Assembly (NCBI GenBank): GCA_036365515.1
Contig: CM070877.1
Coordinates: 88,483,522 to 88,547,521, forward strand
Length of the DNA: 64,000 nucleotides
Source: Torymus aiolomorphi
Taxonomy: Eukaryota; Arthropoda; Insecta; Hymenoptera; Torymidae
Direction: 5' to 3'
The notes under the pieces: generated by a model
Seen by the model: the letters and a program-made list of their open reading frames with translations, nothing else
Told to the model about the DNA's origin: nothing
Database searches by the model: none
Made by a program: the position numbers and the translations under genes
Part shown: piece by piece, positions 36,731 to 47,828 of the stretch
Layout of the letters: each line of letters begins with the position of its first letter
How positions within the stretch are numbered: position 1 is the first letter of the stretch

Positions 36731-37945
36731 CGACAATACATCTGAGGACATCATGGGGATGGAAATCCAAGGCTGGATAATAAGCCTGGCAGGCGAGCCG
36801 CTCGACGATGCGCTCGAAAAATTAGAACTTTTAAAAAGCGGCACACAGTTTGCAAAAGCGGATAGGTTATATAGGCAATTTCGAGGTGACTATACGGTGA
36901 AAGATTTCATGCGAACGGACGAAAGAGAAGACGAAGCATAAGCGTCCGACAGAAGAAACGGAAAATTAGAAATTCTTATACAAACTCTGCCGTTCGAGGT
37001 ACGTATACTTGACGAGCCGGCGGAAAGGCGTGAAGCTACAAGACTACAAGATGCACACACCACACGCAAAGACGTCAAACGTTAACGCCACTAGACCATA
37101 TCCATACACTACTGGACCAATTGGACATGTCAATCACCGAACTACAAGAAGAAAACGCCTGCGCGACAGCACTGACAACGATCACAGATCAAATATGGAC
37201 GGCGACAACGCAAAGTTAACAAGGATCGAGGCGAACGTCGCAGCAAGATATCCGTGAAGCGATAAATCTGGGAAAAGCGATAGTCGAAGGTAGATTCCCA
37301 ATGCCTATCACAACACAGTCGACGTGGGTAAACACGCTAACGACCACGACGACAACAGCGAGTACAGCTGTAGCCAGTACTGCCAGCACGTACACAATAC
37401 ACTCAGCCCCGCAATCGGTCTTTACGACACGAACAGCACCCTCAGCCGACGACCCTGTCCAATGCACGCTTACAAACGGCAAAACATACACAATGCCAAG
37501 AGCAGTAGCATGCGAAATGATGCGAATACAGGGAATCGCAAAAGACTACGACAAAGAAATAAGGCAGCTGAAGGAGCAGATGTCAGATCTGATAGCGAGT
37601 ACACGCCTGCACGCAATGTCAAATAGAATGACAGGCAATGAAGCGAGCTCGCAAAAACATAATACAGTGAACTTCCAGCACACGTACAGATTAGAGTACC
37701 TTGACGAAGGAAGTACACAAACGGACTCGGGCAACACACCGACGAAAGCAAATGTACGACAGCCACTAGCTCTAAATCCGGAAGCGCAAAACTTCACACC
37801 GCAAAGGTATTATGCGAACGAGCGTGGTTCTCAACGACATCCTCAGCCTCGTGCCCGCGACCGGCAAGAGTCTTGGGGAGGGGGAGCCTCCCGAGTAATT
37901 CGCAAAGCAGATACTCGGGCGAAGGTACCACGCTCCACCAATCCA
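36675..37945 (+). pseudogene. gypsy gag, N-terminal region
   Basis: The ATG at 36675 opens an 88-residue frame (MDGADAVTIQRYGGD...) ending at 36941 and rich in acidic and Leu residues. Continuing material is spread over other frames: about 37085-37220 reads as a Leu-heptad, coiled-coil-like stretch (LLDQLDMSITELQEEN), and 37301-38083 is open for 260 residues, Thr-rich at first, then charged. I recognise no named domain before the capsid-like segment at 37946. The start is supported because the ATG region is kept in the inverted 5' copy at 44993-45060. At least two frameshifts are needed to join the pieces. Confidence 0.6.
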
Positions 37946-38300
37946 TTAACATGGACTTTGGCAGAACGGTACGGCAGTGGAAACTACAGTTCACCGGCGA
38001 GAAAGACAGCAGCATCGAGGAATTTCTGGAGAGCGTCAATGAATTCCGTTCGCTCGCGGGGATATGAGATGAAGATCTACTGAACGCTATGTCCGAACTG
38101 ACATCTAGCGTGGCAAGGCATTGGTGCCGCCAAGCTCGACAAAATTGGCGAACTTGGGAAGACTTCTGCGTCGCCGCACGCCGCTGCTACGGAGTCGACA
38201 AGCGATTCCAGCAATGGCTGGTCAGTGAAGCGCAAGCCCGCACCCAAGGCAGAGAAGACCGATATACACCAACCGCATCCGTTTATAACGCTCCTTGATA
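37946..38300 (+). pseudogene. Capsid-like domain 1 of gypsy gag
   Basis: A segment reading VRQWKLQFTGEKDSSIEEFLESVNEFRSLAG, continued in the next frame as LLNAMSELTSSVARHWCRQA and WEDFCVAARRCYGVD...ARTQGRED. This is the retrotransposon gag capsid N-half pattern: a W-x-x-x-F start, a seven-helix spacing and the R-T-Q-G-x-x-E box. A stop or frameshift lies near 38067. The same pattern occurs again about 1.2 kb downstream (39152-39640), so this element holds two capsid-like regions. Confidence 0.7.
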
Positions 38301-38472
38301 ACCCGATAGTGATGCAGAAACTCTCGGAGTCTCGGAGGATGAACGCTCCATAACAAGCAAATAATGCAGTGGTGAAGCCAGCGCAAGAGGCAAACGGCCA
38401 GGTGGATTCCGGGACAGAGCTATTGAGCTCTGCAGCACCCACCGGGACATCTCCAGCCGTAGCCGAGGGACA

Positions 38473-38640
38473 GCTTCAACAGCAACAGCTCCAACAGCAA
38501 CAACTGCAGCAGCAGCAAATACAGCAACAGCAGCTGGAGCAGCAGCAGCAGAACAAAGGCTGGAGCGGCAGCGACGGCAGCAACAGCAACAACAGCAGGA
38601 GCAGGAGCAGCAGCAGGAGCAGCAGCAGCAAGTGCTCCTG
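38473..38640 (+). repeat. CAG-type triplet tract encoding polyglutamine
   Basis: Imperfect cagcaacagctc and cagcagcag repeats, read in the frame 38369-38971 as QQQLQQQQLQQQQ, then as Ser-rich sequence where the phase changes. It lies between the two capsid-like domains. On the minus strand it gives Leu- and Ala-rich false ORFs. Confidence 0.85.
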
Positions 38641-38983
38641 GAACAGCAGCGCAGGCAACGACAATACCAGCGGAACTACGAAGAAGAGTCGTTGTTACGC
38701 AGCACGAAATGGGCAGCACTGGTTCTGTCAGCAATCACGAAACCCGTCACAGTCTCAAAATCTGGAGTGGCCGCGGCAGCGTGATTCGCGACCCGCTGGG
38801 ATAGCAGTCGGAGACAGTATATTATCGGAGCAGCTACTGGCGGGGATCAAGATACTCGTCGAGGAGGTTGAAGAGCTTAAAGGGAGTGTACGAATACTTC
38901 AAGGACCTCGATACCCAACCTCAAGTACGCACTTGGAGGGAGCTCAACCCCCAAGCACGGGCCGTAGATGAGGATCACCGCAA

Positions 38984-40131
38984 GTGAACTTCCAAGACAC
39001 GTTTACGTATGCGGAGTTTAACAGCAGCAGCCCGAGTTTCCAGTCCCCAACAGAGTATGAAAGCAATGATACCAGTAATCCTTCCCAGCGCCAGACAAGG
39101 AATGGCACGACCCAGGACTCGTCTGAGAGGCATACGTATTTGTCTCAACAGACGAACCGTGATGTGGGCCAGATAGTCCGAAAATGGCACATCAGGTTCT
39201 CAGGGTCCTCAAAGGAGCAGAGCGTCGAGTTATTCCTCACGAGAATAGAGGAATGCAGAACTCTAGCTAATCTGACACACGACAAGGCACTTTCGTCGTT
39301 GTCAGAGCTCCTAACGGGGGTAGCAGCCACCTGGTACCGGAGTAACCGATTAATTTCGAAGAGGCCATAACGCACATGTATGGTGGGGATAGGAGACATC
39401 AGCAACGCTTCCTGGCGGAAATAAACGCGAGAACTCAAGGCAGAGATGAACTTACGCGTGATTACGTAGTAAATCTACAAGCCATGATTCTCAAGTTAGT
39501 TCCGGTGGCTAGCATTGCTCAACAGTTAGACATGTTGCACCGGAACATGCGGCCAGAATTGCAAAAGATGGTAATGCGAAATCAGATTACGGATTACCGA
39601 GGGCTCCTGGACCTGGCCCGGGAAGCGGAATTAGCGCTCGCGGCAAGTAAGGTGAATAACTCGCCACCACCCCCCGAGCGCACATACATGCCAGAATTTG
39701 CCTACGTGCCGACAGAGCCGCCCACGGATGAGCGGAAAAAGCAGAATCCAGGGGTGGCGGTGATGGGCCACCAACAGCACGAGACTCGTGAGAGCCTCGA
39801 AGCTATGTTCCATCGGGTCATGGCCGAATGCTTATCGGCCTTGATAAAGGAAGGCACCGTAGAGAACAAGGGGCAAAAGCCTAGCCCGCCGCCAACCAGA
39901 AAACCTAAGAAGAAGAGTAACTGGGAAAATAAGAGGCGGGAGGGCGAGCAAATAACAAACCAGCCTAGTGGGGGTAGTAGCTCGACCCACCAGGCTAGGC
40001 CGCAAAGTCCGAGAAATAACGGACTTCCACAAACGCCAGAGTACCGAAGAGAACCCGGATATGAGCAAAAGGGAGGCAACAAGACCAATGCTGCCGGAAA
40101 CCAACAGGGAAACGGCCAAGGGGGCAGATAA
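38984..40131 (+). pseudogene. gypsy gag, capsid-like domain 2 and basic tail
   Basis: Two frames (38984-39370 and 39376-40131) joined by a frameshift near 39355. The first ends with IVRKWHIRFSGSSKEQSVELFL, CRTLAN and LLTGVAATWYRSN. The second continues HMYGGDRRHQQRFLAEINARTQGRDE, then a helical region with LDLAREAELALAASK. Together this is a full retrotransposon capsid (about residues 55-210 of the joined reading). The tail (39640-40131) is rich in Pro, Lys, Gln and Gly and ends GNQQGNGQGGR. No CCHC zinc knuckle was found, so RNA binding may depend on the basic tail. It is better preserved than capsid-like domain 1. Confidence 0.82.
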
Positions 40132-40280
40132 ATACGACCACATACCCGCCCCCAGCTCTCTCACCAGAGACCGAGGGTAACTCGGCCCAATCGTCTGGAG
40201 TGGAGAGCGAAGAAGTGCCCGTGATTAAACCGAATGTAGTCAACCAAGAAACTTGCTCGCGATGGTGGCTTCAAGTAGGT

Positions 40281-41619
40281 GTAGCCGGTTAGAGGCTACG
40301 AGCACTCTTCGATACAGGAGCTTCCTGGACTGGGATGAATTCCATCGGCCTACAGCTCGCTACGGCCTGTGGAAAAGAGTTAATCCCAGCCAGCGGCCTA
40401 ACGGCACGGGTGGCAAACGGGCAAAGCATAGCAGTGGTTGGCTATGTGTATCTGCCCATGGTCGTGGCTGGCGTGTGAAAAGAAGTGCGCGTCGCAATAA
40501 TGCCAGATCTAGACATGGAGTGCTACTTGGGGGTAAACTTCATTAAGAAGTTTAGCGCCGTCTTAGACCCCACAGATAACACGATGCATTTCAAGGATGA
40601 CGATGCAAGCGTAAAGTTAGAAGTAGCTGCCATAACGGCAAACAACACCGTGTCCATATCAGCTATAGGGTTGGCGGACCCAACAATGGAACAGCGCAAG
40701 GAGGTAGAAGCTTTAGTAGCTCAGCTGATCGGCAACAGCCGGGCACCACTAGGGTGTACTTCGTGGATCGAGCATGCAATAGACGTCGGATCTACAAGAT
40801 CCATTAAACAGAAGTGCTACCCTGTACATCAGAAACTGGAGGAAGAGATGCACAAACAGGTGGAGGAAATGCTAATCGCGGGAATAATAGAGCCCTCGAC
40901 AAGTGGCTGGTCAAGTCCAGTGGTAATGGTACGCAAGTCCAACGGGATGTTCCGTTTCTGCGTGGACTTCAGATGCCTTTCAAAAGCTAAAAGTGAACGC
41001 AGCGTCAAGGCCAGATGCGTACCCGTTACCATACATGGAAAGTATCTTGCGCAAACTGCAGAAAGCGCGATACATCTCCACGTTGGATTTAAGCAGTGCG
41101 TACCACCAGATACCACTTAGTCCGGAGTCCAAAGGGACTACGGCCTTCACCGTGCCAGGCAAAGAGCTTTTCCAATTTACGAGAATGCCCTACGGTCTTT
41201 CGTATGCCGGAGCGTCCTTCCTGAGGCTGATTGATAAGTTCATCGGCCCCGAACTCGAACCTTTTGCTTACTCGTATCTCGACGATATAATAATAGTCAC
41301 AGAGACATTCGAGGAGCATAAAGAGGTTCTAAAAAGAGTTCTGAACAGGATGCAGGACGCAGGCCTGACAATAAATCGCGAGAAGAGCGTCTTCTGCCGC
41401 GATGAGGTCCAATATCTCGGGGTCATAGTAAATAGAGATGGTTTTAAACCAGACCCCGAGAAAATCAAGCCCATTATGGAGTATCCAGTACCTAAAAACC
41501 TCCGTCAGCTGAGACGCTTCTTAGGAATGGCCTCGTGGTATAGAAAGTTTTTATCGGACTTCGGCTCAATTGCTGAACCACTGACCGAATTAACGAAAAA
41601 GGATCGGAAATATGGGTAG
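40281..41619 (+). pseudogene. gypsy protease and reverse transcriptase
   Basis: The protease signature LFDTGASWTG is coded at about 40305-40334, with stops at 40290-40292 and near 40478 in the same frame. Its second half is MPDLDMECYLGVNFI. RT starts in the frame 40485-41120 with GIIEPSTSGWSSPVVMVRK and RFCVDFRCL, then shifts near 40985 into 40993-41619. There the PDAYPLPYMESIL box, ISTLDLSSAYHQIPL (first catalytic Asp), FTRMPYGLSYAGASF, YSYLDDIIIV (YLDD) and the FLGMASWYRKF thumb region are all present. RT copies the element's RNA into DNA. The TAG at 41617-41619 interrupts the link to RNase H at a place where relatives have Trp. Confidence 0.9.
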
Positions 41620-42075
41620 TCAACAGCACAAGAAGATGCCTTCCAAAAGCTAAAAGCGCTAGTAGCTTCTGCACCGATTCTACACAGACCGGTATCTAAC
41701 GTGAAGTTAGTGGTGCAAACTGACGCGAGCGATACAGGTCTGGGAGCGGTGCTATACCAACTAATTGACGGCGATTAAAGTGTCTTAGAGTTCGCGAGTC
41801 GAACTCTGAGTGAAGCCGAGAGGAATTATAGCGTGACGGAACGAGAATACCTAGCAATTCTCTGGGCAATTAAAAAGTTCCGTCCGTATATAGAGGCCTA
41901 CTACTTCAAGGTTATCACGGACCATAGCAGCTTGAAGTGGCTCCGTGACCTCCAAAACCCGACCGGCAGGTTAGCTAGGTAGGCTTTGGAGCTGCAGAAC
42001 CACAGTTTCACGGTCGAACATCTTAAGGGCCCGTTGAACAATGTCCCAGATGCCCCTTCACGTATATTCGAGGAA
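41620..42075 (+). pseudogene. gypsy RNase H
   Basis: Same frame as the RT above. VVQTDASDTGLGAVLYQ gives the first catalytic Asp, [19 protein letters not shown] the Glu, and [11 protein letters not shown] the next Asp. The linker LELQNHSFTVEHLKG and the PDAPSR box close the domain. In-frame stops lie at about 41776 (TAA) and 41980 (TAG, again where Trp is usual). It would remove RNA from the RNA-DNA hybrid. The active-site residues survive, so the damage is by stop codons. Confidence 0.88.
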
Positions 42076-43340
42076 GAAGAGCCAGCGGTCGCCGCGTTAG
42101 TGCTCGAGCGCGACACAAACGACCACTGGTACCTCAAGATCGTGAAAGAGGTTCAACAGAAGCCGCGAGACTTCCCCACGTTCAAGGCGGGGGGGAGACT
42201 GTACAAGTACAACCCTAATGAAGTCATAGACGAATCTCTCGGCGACGACGATGCATGGAAGTTAGCAGTCCCTCACGAAAAGCGACGCGAAGTACTGAGA
42301 GAATGCCATGACTTTCCAACTGCTGGGCACTTGGGCCGCGAGAAGACTCTAGAGAGAGTAAGGCGGAAGTATTATTGGCCACACATGTCTCGAGATTTGG
42401 CCAGATCCGTAAACCATTCCCAAATTTGCCAGTAGAGCAAAGTCGAACAGCGCGCTCCAGCAGGATTCATGAGACGTCGTATAACACAGCGTCCATGGCA
42501 AATCGTGGCCAGCGACATTATGGGACCCCTCCCTAAAACCAAGCACGGCCACGAATACATTCTCATCTTCCAGGACCTGTTCACACGCTGGATCGAAGTA
42601 ATTCGGATAAAAAGGGCAGATGGCAAATTGGCGATAAAAGGGCTCAACGAACGAGTATGTCTGCGGTTCGGAGTCCCCGAGGTGTTTCTCTCCGATAATG
42701 GGACTGAATTTAAGAATGTACTCTTGGAGGCATTCTTAAAGGAGCGAAACGTGCATCACACGTTTACACCACCATATCACCCTCAATCCAATCCTGTCGA
42801 GCGTGTGAATCGAACGGTGAAGACCATGATCATGTCATACGCTGAGGAGAATCACCGGTCCTGGGATGAGCATCTGAATGAGCTAGCATTCGCGTATAAT
42901 ACGGCCGAACACAGCTCTACCAAGATAAGTCCTGCCATGCTCATTTACGACCGACAGCCTGATCCACCGAAGACACTAAGGTGGGAGAAAGACAAGTTAT
43001 CCGAAGAGCAAGGGCAGCAAGAGGCGATAAATAATTGGGTGGCACGCATGGACAAGCTCCGCGAATTGCACGTTCGGACGGCGGCCGCAAGCGGAGCAGG
43101 CGAGACAAGCTAAATATTATGACGCTTATCATCAACTTCCAGAACTCTGTCTAGGCGATCGTGTATGGAGAGAGAATAAGGTACTATCCTCTGCAGCTGA
43201 GGGGATTTCTGCCAAATTAGCCCCGAAGTACGCGGGCCATACACGATTGTGAATATTCTAGGCGAAAATACCTATGAGATCCAAGGTGAGGCTGGTCGAA
43301 CGATAAGTCCCGCCCATGCGCAGCAACTCAAGCGATGCGT
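42076..43340 (+). pseudogene. gypsy integrase with GPY/F module
   Basis: The zinc-binding HHCC part is at about 42300-42435: HDFPTAGHLG supplies the two His, but the first Cys is Ser (HSQICQ), followed by TAG at 42433-42435. The catalytic core has WQIVASDIMGPL (Asp), FLSDNGTEF (Asp) and HPQSNPVERVNRTVK (Glu). The core frame 42469-43113 then shifts. Downstream, GDRVWRENK and KLAPKYAG continue in another frame, and PYTIVNILGENTYEIQ in a third, together forming the GPY/F module typical of gypsy integrases. No chromodomain is seen. The damage makes the protein non-functional. Confidence 0.88.
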
Positions 43341-43787
43341 CTCCGCAGAAGAGCCCAAGGACAACTTGGACAAAAGTAGTCCGGAAGTAGCCCAATCGTT
43401 ACCACCGAGGGACTCTTCAGCCGAACGTGGTGCATCAGCGGACGATAGAGGTAGCCAGGGGAATGTACAGCCTCGGACGACGGCTAAGAGGTGCGGTCCA
43501 CCTCGTAAGACCGTGCTATTAGTTAGGCCAGGAAAGCGTGCGAGCGACGGCCGACCTACGCGTGTGGTCGGTCCAACAGAGTCCAAGCGAGGCCCAGGGA
43601 GGCCAAAGGGCTCGTAGAAGAAGCCTGCACCTACTGCTGCCGGGGCAATTAGCCCCCGTCGAACCCGAGCGTCCAAAAAGCGCTAACTGTGCCGTCCTAG
43701 AATTGTGCCATCCTTAACCGTGTTCGTCCTTGTTTTCCGATCCTCATACTCACCTCTATCCGGGATCAATTTGCCTTTTGCAGAACA

Positions 43788-44601
43788 TGCCAGGCCTAAC
43801 TCCAGAGGTAGCGGAGACGGCGAAGCGGGTGATCGCTGGATTAATCCAGTGTCAACCTGACTCCGCCGTCATCGACTTCCTGGCGCACGTGGTGGAGGGG
43901 ATTGACGCGGGGTCGCTAAAACCACCACCAGTGGAGGAGACCTCCACACTAGTGATTGAGGAGATAGAGGCACCGGAGCCAAGAAGGAGAGCTTCGAGGC
44001 CGGCCGACACCGGCGCTGATCCGTCCCCGCTCCAGCGACCTCATCCCCCGAAGGAGCAGCGGGAAGAGAGCGGGACATGGCCTCAAGAAGTGCAAGAAGT
44101 GGCATCAGACAAGCCGACTCGTGCTGGCCGAGTCCCCGAAGAGGAGACGGCCCGAGCCCATCATTGCGCGCCGGAAGCTGACGCCGGCGCGGTAAGGCTG
44201 ACAAGCGACAAGCCGGCAAATGGGTCGGAATGGCCCAAGGCCGGCGAGAAGAGCTCGCGGCCGCCGCAGAGGCCAGGGCCGTCAGGCTGCGCCGCGCCGC
44301 CTTGCTTAGGGAGGAGGAGGCTCATCTGTCTCGTGCGCAGGAGCGCATGGAAGAGGCTAGGCAAGCCAGAGAAGAGGCGGAGGGGACGGCGCGCCGGGCC
44401 AAAGAAGAGGCCCAGCGCCGTCTCCAGGAAGATGAGCCCCTCCGAAAGGCGCTCGAAGAGGAGAAGGCTGCCCGGGAGGCATTAGACGCACAGGCGCTCC
44501 CCCGGTATTTTATGTGTGGTGGGCTTGGGGTAAAGAAGTCGAAGCACTGCCCCAACCAAGTTCGCCACAAGGGGCGCCGGACTTACTACCGGGACAGCTG
44601 A
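43788..44601 (+). pseudogene. Extra ORF after integrase: Pro-rich protein with coiled coil and Cys-containing tail
   Basis: It lies where an envelope gene would lie in some gypsy elements, but does not look like one: no signal peptide and no membrane segment. The first frame starts MPGLTPEVAETAKRVIAGLI and turns Pro- and Glu-rich. After one or two frameshifts (about 44080-44200) a second frame (44230-44601) gives a highly charged coiled coil of about 85 residues (EEEAHLSRAQERMEEAR...), ending in YFMCGGLGVKKSKHCPNQV and an Arg/Tyr-rich C-terminus. The single-helix look plus a terminal Cys pair could mean an oligomerising nucleic-acid-binding accessory protein. That is inference; I recognise no family. 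The ORF ends about 185 bp before the polypurine tract. Confidence 0.6.
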
Positions 44602-44786
44602 AGAGGGTTAAGCCCTGAAGAGTTTTTTTTATGTTTTTCTTAACAAAATTAAAAAAAAATCCAGTGACTCCGATTCTTCCTAATTCCCTTTTCGAACTCC
44701 TTCTGCTAAAGCCTTACCACCCTACGTGTAGGTACGACGACGACCATGGATAGCAGAGCTGCTCACCGGTCCCCTAAGCAGCGTCT

Positions 44787-44802
44787 GGCGGGGGGCTGTA
44801 AC
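44787..44802 (+). other. Polypurine tract and start of the gypsy 3' LTR
   Basis: ggcggggggc is followed directly by TGTAAC, the same six bases that begin the 5' LTR. The sequence that follows does not match the 5' LTR and includes a short palindrome (aattcgagattcgaatt) at 44820-44836. Either the LTRs have diverged or the element is a recombinant. Confidence 0.5.
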
Positions 44803-44992
44803 GCGTGCGCGAGTTAGGTAATTCGAGATTCGAATTACCCGCGTCGAACAGGCATGCTCACTGGGGGCGCCAGCGCGTGAGCATTCTGGCCGCATTAGAA
44901 CGGTCTTGCGACGCGTAATATGCCCGTCGCGTACCCGCGAAGCTGCTTCGGCTTTATGCGTGTCACGGCAGCCATCTTCCTGTCTGCCATCG

Positions 44993-45104
44993 TGCCGTGA
45001 ACATCTCCCCGGTGTCTCTGGAAAGTTACCGCATCCGCGCCGTCCATTTCATAGATATATATAGATTTACCGCGAGTGAAGTGGAGGCGCAGACTATCGT
45101 GCGA

Positions 45105-45151
<47 letters not shown>

Positions 45152-45629
45152 CGCGCCGCGTGAGCTACACGAGACAGCAAGCGAAGAGCCGGCAGCCCGC
45201 CGGCCTGCTGATCCGTTTCAGCGAATAGCAGAGTGAGAGAGAGAGAGAGAGAGAGAGACATAGAGCGCAACGACTGCGCGAGCGAGAGAGAGCGAGAAAG
45301 AGCCGATTGCACCGGTTGCTCCTTCTTAAAGTAAGTCCTATACTGTCATCTCTCGCGTTAAATGTAAAGGTTTGTATGGAAATCGTCCCGAGCAAACTTT
45401 CTGTGCCGTGTACGTACGGGTCTGTGTCAGCCCGCCGTACTTTAACACCGCGCGCGAGATTAGCAGCTTCGCCGCGCGCCGTATCGTTCGCGCGTTTGAA
45501 TGTTAGCTGTCGCGCGCGAACTAACTTATTGTTTTAATAAGCACGTGCGTTGTGCATGTAATTATTAGTGGTTTTAATATACTGTGATATCTAGTTACTC
45601 GTCGCGTTGTTCATTACAACCTGTCCTTT
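44993..45629 (-). repeat. Inverted copy of the gypsy 5' end, inner part
   Basis: Reverse complement of about 36090-36730, including the gag start, the (GA)n tracts (45108-45148 and 45235-45260; CT on the other strand) and the TA-rich element just before the ATG. It shows a second gypsy copy, truncated in early gag, lying in opposite orientation. The LTR is interrupted after 45629 and resumes near 49635. Confidence 0.8.
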
Positions 45630-45965
45630 CGGTTGAGTTTTCTGCTGAGTTCTTTGAGCAAAATGATTCGTCCATAAATTTCAGGGATATTTGAGGTTAA
45701 GATTTTTAAAAATTTTTTTCCAAATCGTAATTTCTCGAGAACGGCTTGATGAATCAGCTACCGATTTATGGACAATTTTGTGTGTGATATAGATATTATG
45801 TATGTGAATTTTTATCAAGATCGTACGATTACTTCTTCAGATATTTGATATTCAAAATTTTCGTATTTTACAAAGTTATTTTCGTTGTTGCATGATAACT
45901 AGAGAATTTGTCATAATTTCTTTGAAATTTGGTGGTGATGTAGAGTATGTATGTTATGTATTATA

Positions 45966-47828
45966 CAGGGTTCAAAAGTTCCGGGCCGGCCAGTTATCTC
46001 AGCGGGAATGCATTTTCGGAAAAAATGTTTCATACAAAAGATGTAGGATTTTTCCCTGGCTATCTGATGGTGATCTTGAATTTGACCTTGGGCTTGACCT
46101 TCAAGGTCATTTGAAGGTCAAGTCGAATTTTTAAATGGGAACCCTCCTTTTTTATTGCGCAAACCGAAAGAGGGAAAAATTCTCTTTCCAACGATATAAG
46201 ACACATACGCGGTCAAATGTGATCTAGAGGTCGTTTCAAGGTCAAGTCGGTAAAATGAGGTCAAATTGATCTTGGGCAGTCCAAAGCATGGAAACTAAGG
46301 GCGTTGGGAAAAAACTTTCCATACGAAAGTTTCCGCAAATCGAATGGAGCATCTGATGGTGACCATGAATTTGACCTTGGGCTTGACTTTCAAGGTCATT
46401 TAAAGGTCAAGTCGAATTTTTTGAATGGGAACCCTCTTTTTGTTGCAGAAATGCGGGAAAACTTACCTTTCCAGGGGTGTAAGATACATACGGGGTTAAA
46501 AGTGAGCTGAAGGTCATTTGAAGGTCAACGTTCTTATACTCCGATCATCTGGACACCCCATCGAATTTCGTGTATCAGGGCGTTAAAAAACATTTTTTGT
46601 GCAAACGTTTCTGGATCAAAACCCAGACCTGGGACCTGGCTAATCACCGCTGACCTTGGAACGACCTTGGGTCGACCCAACAGGGCAAACCGACCCCAGA
46701 TACGGGTTCAGCGACCCCGAAAACCCATGGGTCCGTGGTTTTAAGCACCTTCTGCAATTCCTTCTAGTTTGACCTTGGAACGACCTTGGGTCGATCCAGC
46801 GGGGCAAACCGACCCCAGATACGGGTTCAGCGACCCCGAAAACCCATGGGTCCGTGGCTTCAAGCACCTTCTGCAATTCCTTCTGGTTTGACCTTGGAAC
46901 GACCTTGGGTCGACCCAACGGGGCAAACCGACCCCAGATACGGGTTCAGCGACCCCGAAAACCCATGGGTCCGCGGTTTTAAGCACCTTCTGCAATTCCT
47001 TCTAGTTTGACCTTGGAACGACCTTGGGTCGATCCAGCGGGGCAAACCGACCCCAGATACGGGTTCAGCGACCCCGAAAACCCATGGGTCCGTGGTTTCA
47101 AGCACCTTCTGCAATTCCTTCTGGTTTGACCTTGGAACGACCTTGGGTCGACACAACGGGGCAAACCGACCCCAGATACGGGTTCAGCGACCCCGAAAAC
47201 CCATGGGTCCGTGGTTTTAAGCACCTTCTGCAATTCCTTCTAGTTTGACCTTGGAACGACCTTGGGTCGATCCAGCGGGGCAAACCGACCCCAGATACGG
47301 GTTCAGCGACCCCGAAAACCCATGGGTCCGTGGCCCGCATTTCTGCAACAAAAAGAGGGTTCCCATTCAAAAAATTCGACTTGACATTCAAATGACCTTG
47401 AAGGTCAAGCCCAAGGTCAAATTCAAGTCACCATCAGATGCTCCATTCGATTTGCGGAAACTTTCGTATGGAAAGTTTTTTCCCAACGCCCTTAGTTTCC
47501 ATGCTATGGACTGCCAAAGATCAATTTGACCACATTTTACCGACTTGACCTTGAAACGACGTCTAGATCACATTTGACCCCGTATGTATCTTATATCGGT
47601 GGAAAGAGAATTTTTCCCTCTTTCGGTTTCCGCAATAAAAAAGGGGGCTTCCCATTTAAAAAATTCGACTTGACCTTCAAATGACCTTGAAGGTCAAGCC
47701 CAAGGTCAAATTCAAGGTCACCATCAGATAGCCAGGGAAAAATCCTACATCTTTTGTATGAAACATTTTTTCCGAAAATGCATTCTCGCTGAGATAACTG
47801 GCCGTCCCGGAACTTTTGACACACCCTG
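45966..47828. mobile_element. 1.86-kb non-autonomous TA-flanked element with long TIRs
   Basis: Starts CAGGG and ends with the reverse, CCCTG, with TA on each side. The TIRs run for at least 400 bp and share with the mariner-like element at 32648 the habit of repeating aaggtca words, although the terminal bases differ. The centre is a 119-bp tandem array (46650-47333). No transposase. Confidence 0.82.
46650..47333. repeat. 119-bp tandem array with alternating two-unit order
   Basis: Six units, with the phrase tttgaccttggaacgacc at 46768, 46887, 47006, 47125 and 47244, all 119 bp apart. Units alternate between two types (tcgacccaacgggg with ctagttt after it, and tcgatccagcgggg with ctggttt after it), so the real repeat is a 238-bp dimer. 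Overlapping ORFs on both strands simply follow this unit. Confidence 0.93.

Larger units (their letters stand above)
35805..44992 (+). mobile_element. Ty3/gypsy retrotransposon, degenerate
   Basis: Order LTR, gag, protease, RT, RNase H, integrase, extra ORF, polypurine tract, start of 3' LTR. RT before integrase and the YLDD polymerase motif mark Ty3/gypsy. The body is broken by several frameshifts and at least five stops. The 3' LTR starts TGTAAC at 44797, as the 5' LTR does at 35805, but the following sequence differs and stops at 44992, where an inverted 5' end begins. Confidence 0.85.

Noticed and set aside
38420..38734. Minus-strand Leu/Ala-rich ORFs opposite the polyglutamine tract
   Set aside because: Antisense of CAG-type repeats inside gag.
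43730..44601. The ORF after integrase as an envelope gene
   Set aside because: It lacks a signal peptide, hydrophobic fusion region and membrane anchor, and is highly charged and coiled-coil.
46640..47391. Overlapping 74-98-residue ORFs on both strands
   Set aside because: They follow the 119-bp array and change only with the unit type.
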